Assembly: GCF_000425265.1 (NCBI RefSeq)
Contig: NZ_KE384343.1
Location: 1 to 50,298 of the forward strand
Source of the DNA: Maridesulfovibrio zosterae DSM 11974
GTDB lineage: Bacteria; Desulfobacterota; Desulfovibrionia; Desulfovibrionales; Desulfovibrionaceae
Length of the DNA stretch: 50,298 nucleotides
Direction of reading: 5' to 3'
Each line of letters opens with the position of its first letter. Position 1 is the stretch's first letter. The position numbers were made by a program, and so were the translations under genes. The notes under the pieces are model-generated. The model did no database searches, was not told where the DNA came from, and saw only the letters and a program-made list of their open reading frames with translations. Below are positions 34,833 to 44,847 of this stretch, piece after piece.

Positions 34833-36092
34833 TTATTCGCCTAAAGTGTAGGCTGTTCCTGCCGGATCATTGGCTGTTTTGTATACGCAGTTAAGAAGTA
34901 CATCTGCTCCTGCAGCGCAGTCCGCCCAAGAGGTCTCTTCTACTTCGGCGTGGCTCCGGCCTCCGATGCTGGGAACGAAAATCATGGCACTTGGAGATAA
35001 CTGGTTAATGTAGACTGTGTCATGAGAGGCTCCGGAAACCATATCATGTGCAGGAAGATTCAGTTCTTTTGCAGTCTCATGAATCATGGAGACCAGTTCC
35101 GGCGAGAAAGGAGCCCGTCTGACTTTCCATACACAGCGGATATTAACGCTCATACCCAATTTTTTGCTGATGGAATTTATGGCTTCTTCAATATCCGTAC
35201 AGACTTGATCTGTCAGCGGTTCATCCCATCCTCTGATATCAATAGTGAACTTCACATGACCGGGAATAACGTTGCGTGAGTTCGGAGTTGCGTGAACTTC
35301 TCCCACAGACGCCACAACATTTCCTGCCGCCAGACCCAGCTCGAATATCCTCTGGTTCATGCAGGAAAAAGCATAAAGAGCGTCTTTACGGTCATTCATG
35401 GGGGTGGGGCCGACATGATTTGGTACGCCCTGAATTTCAACATCATACCAGCGCAGGCAGACAATCCCTTTGGGAACACCGATAGGTTTGCCTACATTTT
35501 CCAGAACAGGACCCTGCTCAATGTGGCATTCAAAGTTTGCATGCAGAGGCTGCGGGTTGAAATCTTTTTTGCCCATATAGTTTATGCGCTTTAGTTCTTC
35601 ACCGAAAGTACATCCGTTGCGATCAGTCAGAGCATACATTTCTTCCATGTCCAGTTCACCGGCAAAGACACCGGACCCCGTGGTACCGGGAGTGAACCTG
35701 CTTCCTTCTTCGTTAGTCCAGTTAACGACAATGAAATCCCGTTCAAGCTGAACTCCTGCATCATTTAATGCACAAACAGTTTCCAGTCCGGTAATAATAC
35801 CTAGAATTCCATCAAATCTTCCTCCTTGAGGCTGAGAATCGCAATGAGAACCGGTCATGACCGGAGGAAGAGAGCGGTCTTTTCCCGGACGGATAAAAAA
35901 CATGTTTCCCATCCTGTCAATTTCCATCTCACAGCCTGCTTCTTTGAACCATTTGGCAAGCTGGTCACGGGCTCCCTTATCTTCATCGCTGAGGGCAAGG
36001 CGACTGACCCCATTATTTTCTGTTGCCCCGAAAACAGCAATCTCTGTTAAGAATTTTTTAAGTCTTTCAGGGTTAGTGTGAAGTTTTTCCAT
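34833..36092 (-). CDS. allC: Allantoate amidohydrolase-like M20 hydrolase
   Basis: A 419-aa zinc-dependent amidohydrolase of the allantoate amidohydrolase / N-carbamoyl-L-amino-acid hydrolase family. Metal and substrate motifs are GSHCDSQPQGGRFDG near residue 82, NWTNEEGSRFTPG near 125, HIEQGPVLE near 190, and SGASHDTVYINQL near 355. A neighbouring allE makes allantoate the likely substrate, giving ureidoglycine, CO2 and ammonia. An N-carbamoyl amino acid cannot be excluded from this protein alone. Located between the ABC importer genes and the KARI-like gene. Confidence 0.88.
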   Translation of the reverse strand: MEKLHTNPERLKKFLTEIAVFGATENNGVSRLALSDEDKGARDQLAKWFKEAGCEMEIDRMGNMFFIRPGKDRSLPPVMTGSHCDSQPQGGRFDGILGIITGLETVCALNDAGVQLERDFIVVNWTNEEGSRFTPGTTGSGVFAGELDMEEMYALTDRNGCTFGEELKRINYMGKKDFNPQPLHANFECHIEQGPVLENVGKPIGVPKGIVCLRWYDVEIQGVPNHVGPTPMNDRKDALYAFSCMNQRIFELGLAAGNVVASVGEVHATPNSRNVIPGHVKFTIDIRGWDEPLTDQVCTDIEEAINSISKKLGMSVNIRCVWKVRRAPFSPELVSMIHETAKELNLPAHDMVSGASHDTVYINQLSPSAMIFVPSIGGRSHAEVEETSWADCAAGADVLLNCVYKTANDPAGTAYTLGE

Positions 36093-36115
36093 TTTATGTT
36101 CTACCTGCTGGGTGT

Positions 36116-36844
36116 TTAGTGAATGGAACTGATAAATGAGGTCAGTTCAGGTGTTGATGGATTTGCGAAAAGCTCTTTAGGATTGCCCATTTCATGGACT
36201 TTTCCTTCATGCATGAAGATAAGTTTACTTCCTACTTCACGGGCAAAGCGCATTTCATGCGTAACCATGACAAGGGTCATGCCATCTGCGGCAAGGCTTT
36301 GGACAACTTCAAGAACTTCGCCGACCAGTTCCGGATCAAGAGCAGAGGTTATTTCATCACAAAGCAGTACTTTGGGTTCCATAGCCAGCGAACGGGCAAT
36401 TGCTACCCTTTGCTGCTGTCCACCAGATAACTGGTCCGGGTAGGATTCAAATTTATCAGCAAGGCCTACTTTGGAGAGCATTTTTACAGCAAGATCCTTA
36501 ACTTCTTTTTTGGGAACGCCTTTTACCTGCTGCGGTGCCAACATGACATTTTCTCCGGCAGTTAAATGCGGGAACAGATTGAACTGCTGGAACACCATGC
36601 CGACATTCAGACGTAAGGGGCGCAGATCAGGTTCAAGTCCGGTGACTCTTGTTCCTTCTATAGCCATGAATCCTGAATCAAAACTTTCAAGGCCGTTCAA
36701 TATGCGGAGGAGAGTAGATTTACCTGAGCCGCTTCGTCCGATAATGGCAACGACTTCTCCTTTTTCAACATTAAAATCTACACCTTTGAGAACTTCAAGT
36801 TCACCAAAACTTTTACAGATATCTTTAACGAGAACCAGCGACAT
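36116..36844 (-). CDS. Polar amino-acid-type ABC transporter ATPase
   Basis: A 242-aa ATPase of the GlnQ/HisP type. Walker A is GRSGSGKST near 36, the signature is LSGGQQQRVAIARSL near 135, and Walker B is LLCDEITSALDP. The start is MSLVLVKDICKSFGELEVLKG with AAGGAGG ahead. It overlaps the upstream permease gene by 20 bp. It powers uptake of the substrate handled by the downstream amidohydrolase, probably a ureide or N-carbamoyl amino acid. Confidence 0.95.
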   Translation of the reverse strand: MSLVLVKDICKSFGELEVLKGVDFNVEKGEVVAIIGRSGSGKSTLLRILNGLESFDSGFMAIEGTRVTGLEPDLRPLRLNVGMVFQQFNLFPHLTAGENVMLAPQQVKGVPKKEVKDLAVKMLSKVGLADKFESYPDQLSGGQQQRVAIARSLAMEPKVLLCDEITSALDPELVGEVLEVVQSLAADGMTLVMVTHEMRFAREVGSKLIFMHEGKVHEMGNPKELFANPSTPELTSFISSIH

Positions 36845-37481
36845 GGAACCTCCTTTCTACTCGCCGGGCAAAAGCCGACAGTGGAAAACATATTATAAAA
36901 TAACCAAGAGCAACTAACGAGTAGACCAGCAGAGGTTTGAAAGTTGCGTTAGAGATCATGGACCCTGTTTTGGTTATTTCCATAAACCCGATAATTGATG
37001 TGACAGCCGTCCCCTTAACGACCTGAACTGAAAAGCCAACAGTGGGGGGGATGGCAATGCGCATTGCCTGCGGAAGAATTACAAAGCGCATTTGCTGCCA
37101 GCGACTGAGAGCCAGGCATTCACCTGCTTCCCATTGTCCTGTAGAGATGGACTCAACACAGCCTCGCCATATCTCAGCTAAATACGCACTGGTGAAAAAG
37201 GTAAGTCCAAGTGTTGCAGTCAGTAGTGGAGATATATCGACTCCCAGCAGTGCGACACCGAAGAAAATCAGAAAAAGCTGCATAAGCAACGGGGTGTCCT
37301 GAAAAAATTCAATGTACAGTTTTGCGAATGTTGGCAGAGCCGGGCGGGATGAAATTCTGGCAAACAGTATCAGCAGTCCGACTATTCCTCCCAGTACAAA
37401 TGCAATGGATGACAGCATTATTGTCCATCCTGCTCCAATAAGGAGATGATGGATAATATCCCAGAGAGTGAATTCAATCAT
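36825..37481 (-). CDS. ABC transporter permease (HisM/GlnP family)
   Basis: A 218-aa inner-membrane permease with about five helices. The EAA loop is in GECLALSRWQQMRFVILPQAMRIAIPP near 115-140. Its start overlaps the stop of the preceding permease gene by 4 bp and its end overlaps the ATPase gene. It pairs with the 222-aa permease as a heterodimer. Confidence 0.93.
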   Translation of the reverse strand: MIEFTLWDIIHHLLIGAGWTIMLSSIAFVLGGIVGLLILFARISSRPALPTFAKLYIEFFQDTPLLMQLFLIFFGVALLGVDISPLLTATLGLTFFTSAYLAEIWRGCVESISTGQWEAGECLALSRWQQMRFVILPQAMRIAIPPTVGFSVQVVKGTAVTSIIGFMEITKTGSMISNATFKPLLVYSLVALGYFIICFPLSAFARRVERRFHVAGSR

Positions 37482-38146
37482 GAAGCCCTCCCTACGATGA
37501 CATAGCGGCCGAAAAGAGTGAGTGCTTTGCGGACAATTATTGCGAGTACAAGATACATAAGAGTACTGAAAGCATAGATTTCAAAAGCCCTGAAAGTACG
37601 GGACTGGATGAGGTTTGCAACATAGGTAAGTTCCTGTGTTGCCACCTGTGAGCAGACAGCTGAGCCGAGCATAACGATTATTATCTGGCTGCAAAGGGCC
37701 GGCCAGACATTTTTAAGTGCCGGTCGTAAAATAACATGCCTGAATGTCTGTCGTTTGTTCAATGCCAGTGATTCTGCTGCTTCGATAAGTCCATTTGGGA
37801 TGGACATTACTCCCGCGCGGATGATTTCAGTTGAGTAAGCTCCGAGGTTTAGAGCCATTGCCAGAAAAGATGCTTCCCCTCCGCTCAGTTTAATTCCCAT
37901 TTTCGGCAATCCGAAAAAAATAAAGTATAATTGGACCAGAAATGGAGTGTTTCTGATGCACTCTACATAAATTGCATAAATGGGGCTTAGGATAGGAAGT
38001 TTCCATGCTCTTGAAACAGCTCCTAAAATACCTGTTGCTATACCGACCGTGGAGCCTAGAGCTGTTAGGAGTAATGTCATTGCCGCCCCTTGGGCAAAAA
38101 GCTCCCAGTTGTCTATAATGGGGTCTATTGAAAATACGTATGCCAT
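37478..38146 (-). CDS. ABC transporter permease (HisQ/GlnP family)
   Basis: A 222-aa inner-membrane permease. The EAA loop is IEAAESLALNKRQTFRHVILRPALKNVWP near 120-148. About five hydrophobic helices are visible. It follows the binding-protein gene after a stable hairpin and is translationally coupled to the second permease. Confidence 0.93.
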   Translation of the reverse strand: MAYVFSIDPIIDNWELFAQGAAMTLLLTALGSTVGIATGILGAVSRAWKLPILSPIYAIYVECIRNTPFLVQLYFIFFGLPKMGIKLSGGEASFLAMALNLGAYSTEIIRAGVMSIPNGLIEAAESLALNKRQTFRHVILRPALKNVWPALCSQIIIVMLGSAVCSQVATQELTYVANLIQSRTFRAFEIYAFSTLMYLVLAIIVRKALTLFGRYVIVGRAS

Positions 38147-38161
38147 GGTTCAGCCCTTATG

Positions 38162-38184
38162 GGGCGGACGGGGTACGTCCGCCC
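38162..38184 (-). other. Hairpin between binding protein and permease genes
   Basis: GGGCGGACG (38162-38170) pairs with CGTCCGCCC (38176-38184), loop GGGTA. There is no T-run. Stems like this after a periplasmic binding-protein gene commonly protect its mRNA and reduce downstream permease expression. Confidence 0.75.
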
Positions 38185-38193
38185 TTAAAATTA

Positions 38194-38997
38194 CTACAGA
38201 GTCGCGGGGAGTGGGTTATGGAGCCATTTTTCAGAAATAGCTTCAAGAGATCCGTCTTTTTTGGCAGCGGCAATAATTTCGTTAATTTTTGCCATCAATT
38301 TAGGCTGCTCTTTGGCAAGGCCTACATAACATGGAGAGTCTTTAACCATGAATTTTGTAGCCAGCATTTTGTTTGGTTTTTTTTCATTGATGGAAGCAGC
38401 AACAACGTTTCCTGTTGCTACGAGGTCAACCTGACCTGAGAGGTATGCGGCAATTGTTGAGCTGTTATCTTCAAAGCGTTTGATTGAAGTAGATGAGGGG
38501 GCAATTTTAGTCAGTTCAAGATCTTCAATAGAACCGCGTGTTACAGCAATGCTCTTGCCTGCAAGATCAGCGGCTTTTGATACCTTAGATTCTGCAGGAC
38601 CGAACACTCCGTTGAAGAATGGAGCGTATGCATCAGCAAAATCTATTACTGCAGCTCTTTTGGGATTCTTACCGAGAGAAGAAATTACAAGGTCAACCTT
38701 TCCAGTAGTCAGGTAAGGAATTCTGTTTGTGCTGGTTACAGGGACCAGCTTTACTTTTACACCCAGTTTGCTTGCAATGAGTGTAGCCATGTCGATGTCA
38801 TAACCTACCGGGTTCATGTCCGGTCCGACTGATCCAAAAGGGGGGAAGTCCTGAGGCACAGCGACCTTGAGAGTTCCGCTTGTTTTGATCTTAGTCAGAA
38901 CGTCTGTATCTGCTCCGGCTATGGTAGTCATGAACAGTGTGCTCATTATCAGAGCTGTTGCGATAATCCGTAATGTACAATTCAGAGTTTTTTTCAT
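38194..38997 (-). CDS. Periplasmic polar amino-acid/ureide-binding protein
   Basis: A 267-aa solute-binding protein of family 3. A signal peptide spans about 1-29 (KKTLNCTLRIIATALIMSTLF, cleavage near GAD). The mature start TSGTLKVAVPQDFPPFGSVG and GYDIDMATLIASKLGVKVKLVPV are typical. The ATG at 38995-38997 has TGGAG seven bases ahead; a longer frame start lacks both signal and ribosome site. First gene of the ureide operon. The exact ligand is unknown; allantoate or another ureide fits the downstream enzymes. Confidence 0.93.
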   Translation of the reverse strand: MKKTLNCTLRIIATALIMSTLFMTTIAGADTDVLTKIKTSGTLKVAVPQDFPPFGSVGPDMNPVGYDIDMATLIASKLGVKVKLVPVTSTNRIPYLTTGKVDLVISSLGKNPKRAAVIDFADAYAPFFNGVFGPAESKVSKAADLAGKSIAVTRGSIEDLELTKIAPSSTSIKRFEDNSSTIAAYLSGQVDLVATGNVVAASINEKKPNKMLATKFMVKDSPCYVGLAKEQPKLMAKINEIIAAAKKDGSLEAISEKWLHNPLPATL

Positions 38998-39043
38998 GGT
39001 TTCTCCAGTTGATTGGGTTGCAAGTTTACAGCTTAGTGGCAGT

Positions 39044-39056
39044 CCGGTCATACCGG
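39044..39056. promoter_or_regulatory. Candidate GntR operator (proximal)
   Basis: CCGGTCATACCGG is a perfect palindrome around a 3-base centre and shares the GGT-N3-ACC core with the site at 39229. It lies 47 bp upstream of the binding-protein gene. Confidence 0.65.
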
Positions 39057-39228
39057 TAAGTTTTTAGGTGGTATAAATTGCGTTTATTGTCAACTCTAAT
39101 CTAAAAAATAAATTTAAATAATTTAAAAATGACAAAATTGATAAATGTCGTACAAAAATGTCATTTAAAAAAGATATGACAGTTTTTTATGCTTACTAGC
39201 AAAGTTGATTTTAGGGGTAAATAAATGT

Positions 39229-39243
39229 ACTGGTAAGACCAGT
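39229..39243. promoter_or_regulatory. Candidate GntR operator (central)
   Basis: ACTGGTAAGACCAGT is a perfect 6-3-6 palindrome with the TGGT-N3-ACCA core typical of FadR-subfamily GntR regulators. It lies 67 bp upstream of the gntR start in the divergent intergenic region. Confidence 0.78.
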
Positions 39244-39310
39244 TAGAAAGTGATTCTACCCTTTTTGATGTTATTGATCTGCAGCTATAATTGTTTTTTA
39301 AGGATTATTT

Positions 39311-40054
39311 ATGAATTCAAGTGCCTTGTTTACTTATCAAAAAAATACTGGTGGCCGTATGTCCCGTACAGATGAAGCGGTCGAGGCCATTACCTCCATG
39401 ATTATGGATAATGGCTGGGGCGGAGGGTATAAACTGCCATCACAGAGATCATTGGCTGAGACGCTTGAGTTCAGCCGCCCAACAGTGCGCGAGGCGCTTG
39501 TGGCAATGGAGACTTTGGGCAGCGTGGTGATTCAGCCCGGAAAGGGGGTTTTCGTTTCAGGAGGACACAGTGCCACTCCTGTTGTTAAACCTCCTTCTTT
39601 GGAGCGTATGGTAGAGCGGTCAGGGCTTTCCGGCCATGGTTCACAAATGTACCAATTTAGGTATGCAATTGAACCAGCAATTGCCAGTCTTGTTGCGCTT
39701 AATGCAACTGAAGCTCAGATTGCGGATATGACTGTTGTCGTTGAAGCAATGGTTAGAGCAATTGAGAAAGAGGACTTTGTTGGATTTTTTAAACTTGACT
39801 TCACCTTTCATTCTCAAATGATAGAAGCTGCAAATAATAGGTTTTTTATAGAAGCTATGGCTCCATTTCTAGGTTTGTTTTTTGAGAGTCAGAAAATACC
39901 GCAAACTGAAGATAGCGGTGTGAAAGAAACGGTTGATGAACATGAAATGATAATGAAGTGTATAGCCGAACGTAAATCTGTTGAAGCCCGTAAAGCAATG
40001 GAAGAACATGTTCGTGGAGTAGCCAGGAGAGCTGGAGTCAGATTGCTGGTTTAA
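39311..40054 (+). CDS. GntR-family (FadR subfamily) regulator
   Basis: A 247-aa regulator. The N-terminal winged helix (about 17-85) includes YKLPSQRSLAETLEFSRPTVREALVAMETLG and VIQPGKGVFV. The C-terminal helical FCD domain (about 105-245) has a metal or effector site (Asp in LDFTFH, His in IEAANN and DEHEMI regions). It is divergent from the ureide operon and two matching palindromes lie between them, so it most likely represses that operon until the ureide or a breakdown product binds. AGGA precedes the ATG. Confidence 0.92.
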   Translation: MNSSALFTYQKNTGGRMSRTDEAVEAITSMIMDNGWGGGYKLPSQRSLAETLEFSRPTVREALVAMETLGSVVIQPGKGVFVSGGHSATPVVKPPSLERMVERSGLSGHGSQMYQFRYAIEPAIASLVALNATEAQIADMTVVVEAMVRAIEKEDFVGFFKLDFTFHSQMIEAANNRFFIEAMAPFLGLFFESQKIPQTEDSGVKETVDEHEMIMKCIAERKSVEARKAMEEHVRGVARRAGVRLLV

Positions 40055-40220
40055 TAGTCTTGATTTACTTTTTTGTGAGTATTCTTATTTTATCTTCCAA
40101 ATATGGTTTTATAGAAAATTTTACGGAATGTGCAATTTTTAATCGAGTCGGCTGTTTTTGCTCAATTTGCGGTAATATTCAATGCTGGTATAATTTTGCA
40201 TTCTCATGGTAATGAAAATA

Positions 40221-40255
40221 GGGTTCATCCTAAAAATTTAGAATGAACTCTTTTT
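40221..40255 (+). terminator. Terminator between gntR and the sugar operon
   Basis: The segment GGGTTCATCCTAAA pairs with TTTAGAATGAACTC, with a mismatch and a wobble, followed by TTTTT. T-rich sequence also follows on the other strand, so it may work for both converging operons. The rest of 40055-40320 is AT-rich without a gene. Confidence 0.78.
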
Positions 40256-40320
40256 GTCTTTTTCGGTAGAAAGTTCCAAAAATTAATTTTAAAAATTGAA
40301 TCCACCCCAAATCATAATTC

Positions 40321-41166
40321 TTACTCCTTAACAGAGCCTGCCAGAAGACCTCGGATGAAGTATCGTCCAAGGAAAATATAAATTGCCAGTACCGGCGCTG
40401 CGGCCATGATTGATCCTGCCATAGGCAGATTCCAGCTTACAGCCTGTCCTCCGGCCAGTTGGGCCAGCCCCACTGTAATGGGATTGTCGGCATGGCGGGT
40501 TAAACATATTCCCCATAAAAATTCGTTCCATATCTGAGTGACCTGCCACAGGCTGGTAACTACAAATCCCGGTATGGAGAGAGGAAAAACAATGCGGGTA
40601 TAAATGGAAAAGAATCCCGCCCCGTCAAGTCTTGCCGATTCAACCAGCGCCGTAGGGATCTGGGCATAGAAGTTACGGAAAATGAGCGAAGTGATCGGCA
40701 GTCCGTATACAACGTGAGCCAGTATAAGACCGGGCAGACCTCCATATAGATTCATAGCTCTAAGAGTCTGGAAAAGAGGGATCAGGATGACTTGATAGGG
40801 AATGAACATTCCAAAGAGAAAGAGAGTAAAAATTAGTTCACTGCCTTTAAATTTCCATTTTGAAAAAACATATCCGTTTAATGATCCAAGAATCGTTGAC
40901 AGGACAGTCGCACAGACAGTCAGAATAACGGAACTGACAATATTAGGTTTCAAAAGTCTAAGTGCTTCTGGAAAGCTGGACCAGTGAAACTTAGCAGGCA
41001 ACTCCCAAGCTGTTGAGAGATTAATTTCTGCCGGTGGTTTAAGAGCTGTAATTATTGCCATATATGCTGGCATGAGGAAGAAAAGAGCCATCAAAAAGAG
41101 GAGGCCATAGAGAAGAACTGATCGGGGTGTTATTATTCCCGCTTTAGTTGAGTTCGTAGTGTTCAT
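40321..41166 (-). CDS. Sugar ABC transporter permease (MalG/CUT1)
   Basis: A 281-aa permease with six helices. The EAA motif is [28 protein letters not shown]. The ATG at 41164-41166 lies 4 bp after the stop of the partner permease with AGAGG upstream; a longer frame start would overlap that gene. Last gene of the gal operon. With the MalF-like partner it should import a galactose-containing sugar. Confidence 0.93.
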   Translation of the reverse strand: MNTTNSTKAGIITPRSVLLYGLLFLMALFFLMPAYMAIITALKPPAEINLSTAWELPAKFHWSSFPEALRLLKPNIVSSVILTVCATVLSTILGSLNGYVFSKWKFKGSELIFTLFLFGMFIPYQVILIPLFQTLRAMNLYGGLPGLILAHVVYGLPITSLIFRNFYAQIPTALVESARLDGAGFFSIYTRIVFPLSIPGFVVTSLWQVTQIWNEFLWGICLTRHADNPITVGLAQLAGGQAVSWNLPMAGSIMAAAPVLAIYIFLGRYFIRGLLAGSVKE

Positions 41167-41170
41167 ATTA

Positions 41171-42289
41171 TTAACCTCTAGCCCTTTGTCTGTACTGGCT
41201 GACCACGTAAGGGACAATGAACAAGGCTGCAACCATGAACAAAACTATGGCTATAGCCGCACCTCTGGCAAAGTCGTTGGCCCTGAAAGTTGTCATGTAC
41301 ATGCTTAAAGCCGGATGTCCGGTCTGAGCATTGTCCGGCCCTGTCATGGCAAAGATAATATCAAACATTTTTAATGAAATATGAGAAAGAATGATCACAG
41401 CACTGATGGTGATAGGTTTAAGCATGGGAATAGCTATGTGGCGGTAATAAGCCGTTTCACTTGCTCCGTCCAGCATGGCCGCATCACGAAGGTCCTGCGA
41501 GATGCCATTAAATCCGGCAAGGTATAGAGCCATAGTGTAACCTGAGTACTGCCATACTGTGGCAATGATGATTCCAAGTGTTGCAAGGTTGAAACCATGG
41601 GTTTCTTCCATGAACAGAGCCTGCGGCAGAAGACTGCCGCCCAGCCATGCGCAAAGTCCTATTATTACTCCCGGACCAAGCCAGCGTTTAACTGCCCGAT
41701 CCGGATTGCTTTTAAGAATCCATAGACCGATGAGAATCAGTGCAAAGGCGGCAATATATAGAAATATTTGCAGCAGGTTCTGCCAGTTGAATTCCAGCAC
41801 TGCCCTGGTGCTGGAGGTCCACTTAAAATCAAGGGCCGGCAGCCCTATGTATGTGGGAAGGATATTAACTCCTCCCTGAGGGGCCAGCAGCCAGCGCCAG
41901 ATTGTACCTGATACTATAAAGGACAGAGACATGGGATACAGAAAAATGGTGCGCAGCAGGTCTTCACCTTTTGGTTTCTGGTCCAACAGTATAGCGATAA
42001 ACATGCCAAGGCTTATGGCTCCGGCCAGCAGCATAATTGAGTAATATACGGCGTTGACCAGATCCTGTCTGAATCCACTGGATAAAAAACCGGTGAAAAG
42101 ATCGATATAGTTTTCCAGACCGACAAATTGCATCTCAGGATTAAGAGCAAGCGCTCCGTCGCCGCCCCAGTTGGTCATGGAAATCCAGATGGTGTTGCCT
42201 ATAAAACCGTAGACAAAAATCCCGATTAAAATGATGGAAGGCAGAAGCGTTAAAAATGCTTGCAGTCTGTCCCGTGAAGCTTCCCTCAT
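41171..42289 (-). CDS. Sugar ABC transporter permease (MalF/CUT1)
   Basis: A 372-aa permease. It is longer than usual because of two extra hydrophobic segments ([20 protein letters not shown] region near 172-192 and [22 protein letters not shown] near 205-227). The EAA loop is [29 protein letters not shown] near 265-293. It follows the binding-protein gene after a hairpin and pairs with the MalG-like permease. The insertion is unusual for the family. Confidence 0.92.
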   Translation of the reverse strand: MREASRDRLQAFLTLLPSIILIGIFVYGFIGNTIWISMTNWGGDGALALNPEMQFVGLENYIDLFTGFLSSGFRQDLVNAVYYSIMLLAGAISLGMFIAILLDQKPKGEDLLRTIFLYPMSLSFIVSGTIWRWLLAPQGGVNILPTYIGLPALDFKWTSSTRAVLEFNWQNLLQIFLYIAAFALILIGLWILKSNPDRAVKRWLGPGVIIGLCAWLGGSLLPQALFMEETHGFNLATLGIIIATVWQYSGYTMALYLAGFNGISQDLRDAAMLDGASETAYYRHIAIPMLKPITISAVIILSHISLKMFDIIFAMTGPDNAQTGHPALSMYMTTFRANDFARGAAIAIVLFMVAALFIVPYVVSQYRQRARG

Positions 42290-42312
42290 ATCCCGCTACC
42301 TTATCTTTATCG

Positions 42313-42340
42313 GGGCCGCACTGAAAATTCAGCACGGCTC
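42313..42340 (-). other. Hairpin between sugar-binding protein and permease genes
   Basis: GCCG, CTGAA, TTCAG and CGGC fold into a stem with a CA/CA internal loop. There is no T-run. Same position as the stem at 38162-38184 in the other ABC operon, so it probably adjusts mRNA stability. Confidence 0.55.
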
Positions 42341-42392
42341 CCTTTGTCTTAAGCTGATTGTAGAAAAGCGGTTAAGCTTTTACAGACAATTT

Positions 42393-43655
42393 TTATTTAC
42401 CGATTTTAGCTTTGTCAGCAAGCTGCTGGCAGGCTTTGGAAACAGCTTTAGCATTATGGGTTTTAAGGAACATTTCCATGACCTGTGCAAAACCGCCCAT
42501 GAATGTTTCATTCGCTGCTACGCCGTGAGCAAGAGAACCAACAACGATGTCTTTACCGAAGTCAGCAGCTGCGGACTGAAGATAGACATTGTATTTACTG
42601 AGATCAGAGTCCTTGCGTGCGGAGATCGAACCCTTGAGGGGGTTGAAAGTATCACTGCCTTCTTTAGAGCCTAGGACTTTAAGCCATGCAATAGCGTTGT
42701 CACGGTTCGGTGCTCCTTTGGGCAGGCCGAATGAGTCTGCAAGGAACATGAATTCACCAGTGGTATCAGGAGATGCCGACCAGTCGAAGTCTTTACCCGG
42801 AACCATCTTTTTGGTTGTGGACATATAGCCTGCTGCCCAGTCACCCATGATGTTAAAAGCTGCTTTACCGTCAATCACCATGTCAGTAGCCTGCTGCCAT
42901 GACAGAGAAGAGGCGTCGGAGTTGGTGTATTTAAGAACTTTGCCGAAAAGCTCCCATGCTTTTACAACATCAGGGCTGTCGAATCTCAGTTTACCTGACC
43001 AGAGAGCGTTCCATTTGTCAGAACCTAACGATGCCAGAGCAACTGATTCCCAGAGGTGGTTTGCTGTCCAGTTTTGAGCCAGTGCCAGAGGAACTATGCC
43101 TTCTTTCTGAAGCTTGGGAGCAATTTTAAGAAATTCAGCCCATGTTTTAGGAGCTTCAACTCCCCATTTTTTAAGATTTGCAGGAATGTACCACATAACG
43201 TTGGAGCGGTGTACATTTACAGGAACTGACCAGATTCCATCGTCTGTACCGATGAGTTTAATCAGTCCTTCAGGAAAAACATCCATCCAGCCCTGTTCTT
43301 TGAATAGAAAAGTAAGGTCTTCCATACGGTCTGCTTTAACCCATGTACCGATGAGTTCCTGACCTGAATGAACCTGAAAACTGTCCGGAGGTTCGTTGCC
43401 GAGCATGCGAGTTTTAAGAACAGCTTTTGCGTTAACACCGGAACCACCGCTGACGGTTGCGTCGATAACGTTAACTTTGGGGTTCTGCGCTTTATACTGT
43501 TTGATCAAAGCCTGCAGAGCCGGACCTTCATCGCCTGCCCACCAGGAAAAAATTTCAAGATCGCCGCTAAGCTCTTTGGCCTGTGAGACCTGCGGAACTG
43601 CCAGCAGTAAGACTGCGGCAAAAACCAAGCATAACTTTGCCAAGGACATTTTCAT
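42393..43655 (-). CDS. Sugar-binding periplasmic protein (UgpB/MalE family 1)
   Basis: A 420-aa solute-binding protein with a signal peptide at about 1-26 ([21 protein letters not shown], then KE). The mature protein starts with [37 protein letters not shown] lies ahead of two closely spaced ATGs; I chose the first. It belongs to the CUT1 group binding mono- or oligosaccharides and is encoded with galactose enzymes, so galactose or a galactoside is the likely ligand. Confidence 0.93.
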   Translation of the reverse strand: MKMSLAKLCLVFAAVLLLAVPQVSQAKELSGDLEIFSWWAGDEGPALQALIKQYKAQNPKVNVIDATVSGGSGVNAKAVLKTRMLGNEPPDSFQVHSGQELIGTWVKADRMEDLTFLFKEQGWMDVFPEGLIKLIGTDDGIWSVPVNVHRSNVMWYIPANLKKWGVEAPKTWAEFLKIAPKLQKEGIVPLALAQNWTANHLWESVALASLGSDKWNALWSGKLRFDSPDVVKAWELFGKVLKYTNSDASSLSWQQATDMVIDGKAAFNIMGDWAAGYMSTTKKMVPGKDFDWSASPDTTGEFMFLADSFGLPKGAPNRDNAIAWLKVLGSKEGSDTFNPLKGSISARKDSDLSKYNVYLQSAAADFGKDIVVGSLAHGVAANETFMGGFAQVMEMFLKTHNAKAVSKACQQLADKAKIGK

Positions 43656-43727
43656 GTTTCCTCCTAAAGTGTTAAACAATCTACTCACACTCACACCGTT
43701 TATAACTGTCGCTTGTTAGATTTAACT

Positions 43728-44825
43728 CTAATAAAGCGCCTCTTGCGTTTGCGGGTCAAAAAGGACCATGCGGTCAAATTCAAATCCAATAGGAACGGTT
43801 TCACCTGGATGGGCAATAATTCGTCCTTCAACTTCAGCAATAAGTTCGTTTTCTCCGTCAATGACGATCTCAAGCAGGGAGTGGGCTCCTAAAATTTCAG
43901 AAACAACAACTTCACCATGACACCACCAGTCTTTAGGAAGGCGTTCTATGTTCTGTCCCATTTTGATAGAGTCAGGTCTGAGTCCTGCAAGTACTGGAGA
44001 TCCGTCAACAATGCTTTTTGCCACTCCATCCTGAATAGGGAATCTTGTTTTACCGATAACCACATAGCGTTTGCCGTCAATTACTTTGCATACGCCTTCC
44101 AGAATGTTCATGGGGGGATTTCCGATAAATTTAGCAACAAAAACATTATTAGGCTTTTCAAAGACTTCAACCGGACTGCCTACCTGCTGAATATATCCAT
44201 CTTTAAGGATGACGATGCGGTCAGCAAGGGTCATGGCTTCGATCTGGTCGTGGGTGACATAGATGGTTGTAGTTCTAAGTCGCAAATGCATTTTTCTGAG
44301 TTCCATGCGCATTTGCGTTCTGAGCTGAGCATCAAGATTTGAAAGAGGTTCATCAAAGAGGAATACATCAGGGTTGCGGACCATGGCTCTGCCCATGGCA
44401 ACACGCTGACGCTGACCACCGGAAAGTTCAGCCGGTTTGCGGTGAAGATATGGTTCAAGCTCGAGTATTCTGGCAGCTTCATTAACTCTGGATTCAATTT
44501 CCTCTTTGCTTCTTTTATGCATCTTGAGTGAGAAACCCATGTTTTCGCCAACAGTCATATGTGGATACAGGGCATAGTTCTGGAAAACCATGGCTACGTT
44601 ACGATCTTTGGGTGAAACATTGTTAACCACCCGATCTCCGATATGAATTTCACCACCACTGAGATTTTCTAGCCCCGCCACCATACGCAGCAGGGTGGAT
44701 TTGCCGCATCCTGAAGGGCCGACAAGAACAATAAATTCGTTTTCATTTACAGAAAGATCAACTCCGTGGATGACTTCAACTGAGCCATACCGCTTAATGA
44801 CATTTTTAAGTTCTACGTTTGCCAT
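43728..44825 (-). CDS. Sugar ABC transporter ATPase (MsmK/UgpC type)
   Basis: A 365-aa ATPase. Walker A is GPSGCGKST, the signature is [14 protein letters not shown], Walker B is [13 protein letters not shown], and a C-terminal TOBE-type domain (about 235-365) is present as in CUT1 ATPases. Energises the permeases encoded 3' of it. It lies 22 bp after galM in the operon. Confidence 0.96.
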   Translation of the reverse strand: MANVELKNVIKRYGSVEVIHGVDLSVNENEFIVLVGPSGCGKSTLLRMVAGLENLSGGEIHIGDRVVNNVSPKDRNVAMVFQNYALYPHMTVGENMGFSLKMHKRSKEEIESRVNEAARILELEPYLHRKPAELSGGQRQRVAMGRAMVRNPDVFLFDEPLSNLDAQLRTQMRMELRKMHLRLRTTTIYVTHDQIEAMTLADRIVILKDGYIQQVGSPVEVFEKPNNVFVAKFIGNPPMNILEGVCKVIDGKRYVVIGKTRFPIQDGVAKSIVDGSPVLAGLRPDSIKMGQNIERLPKDWWCHGEVVVSEILGAHSLLEIVIDGENELIAEVEGRIIAHPGETVPIGFEFDRMVLFDPQTQEALY

Positions 44826-44847
44826 GTTTCTCCTGCCTCTATCTGTT

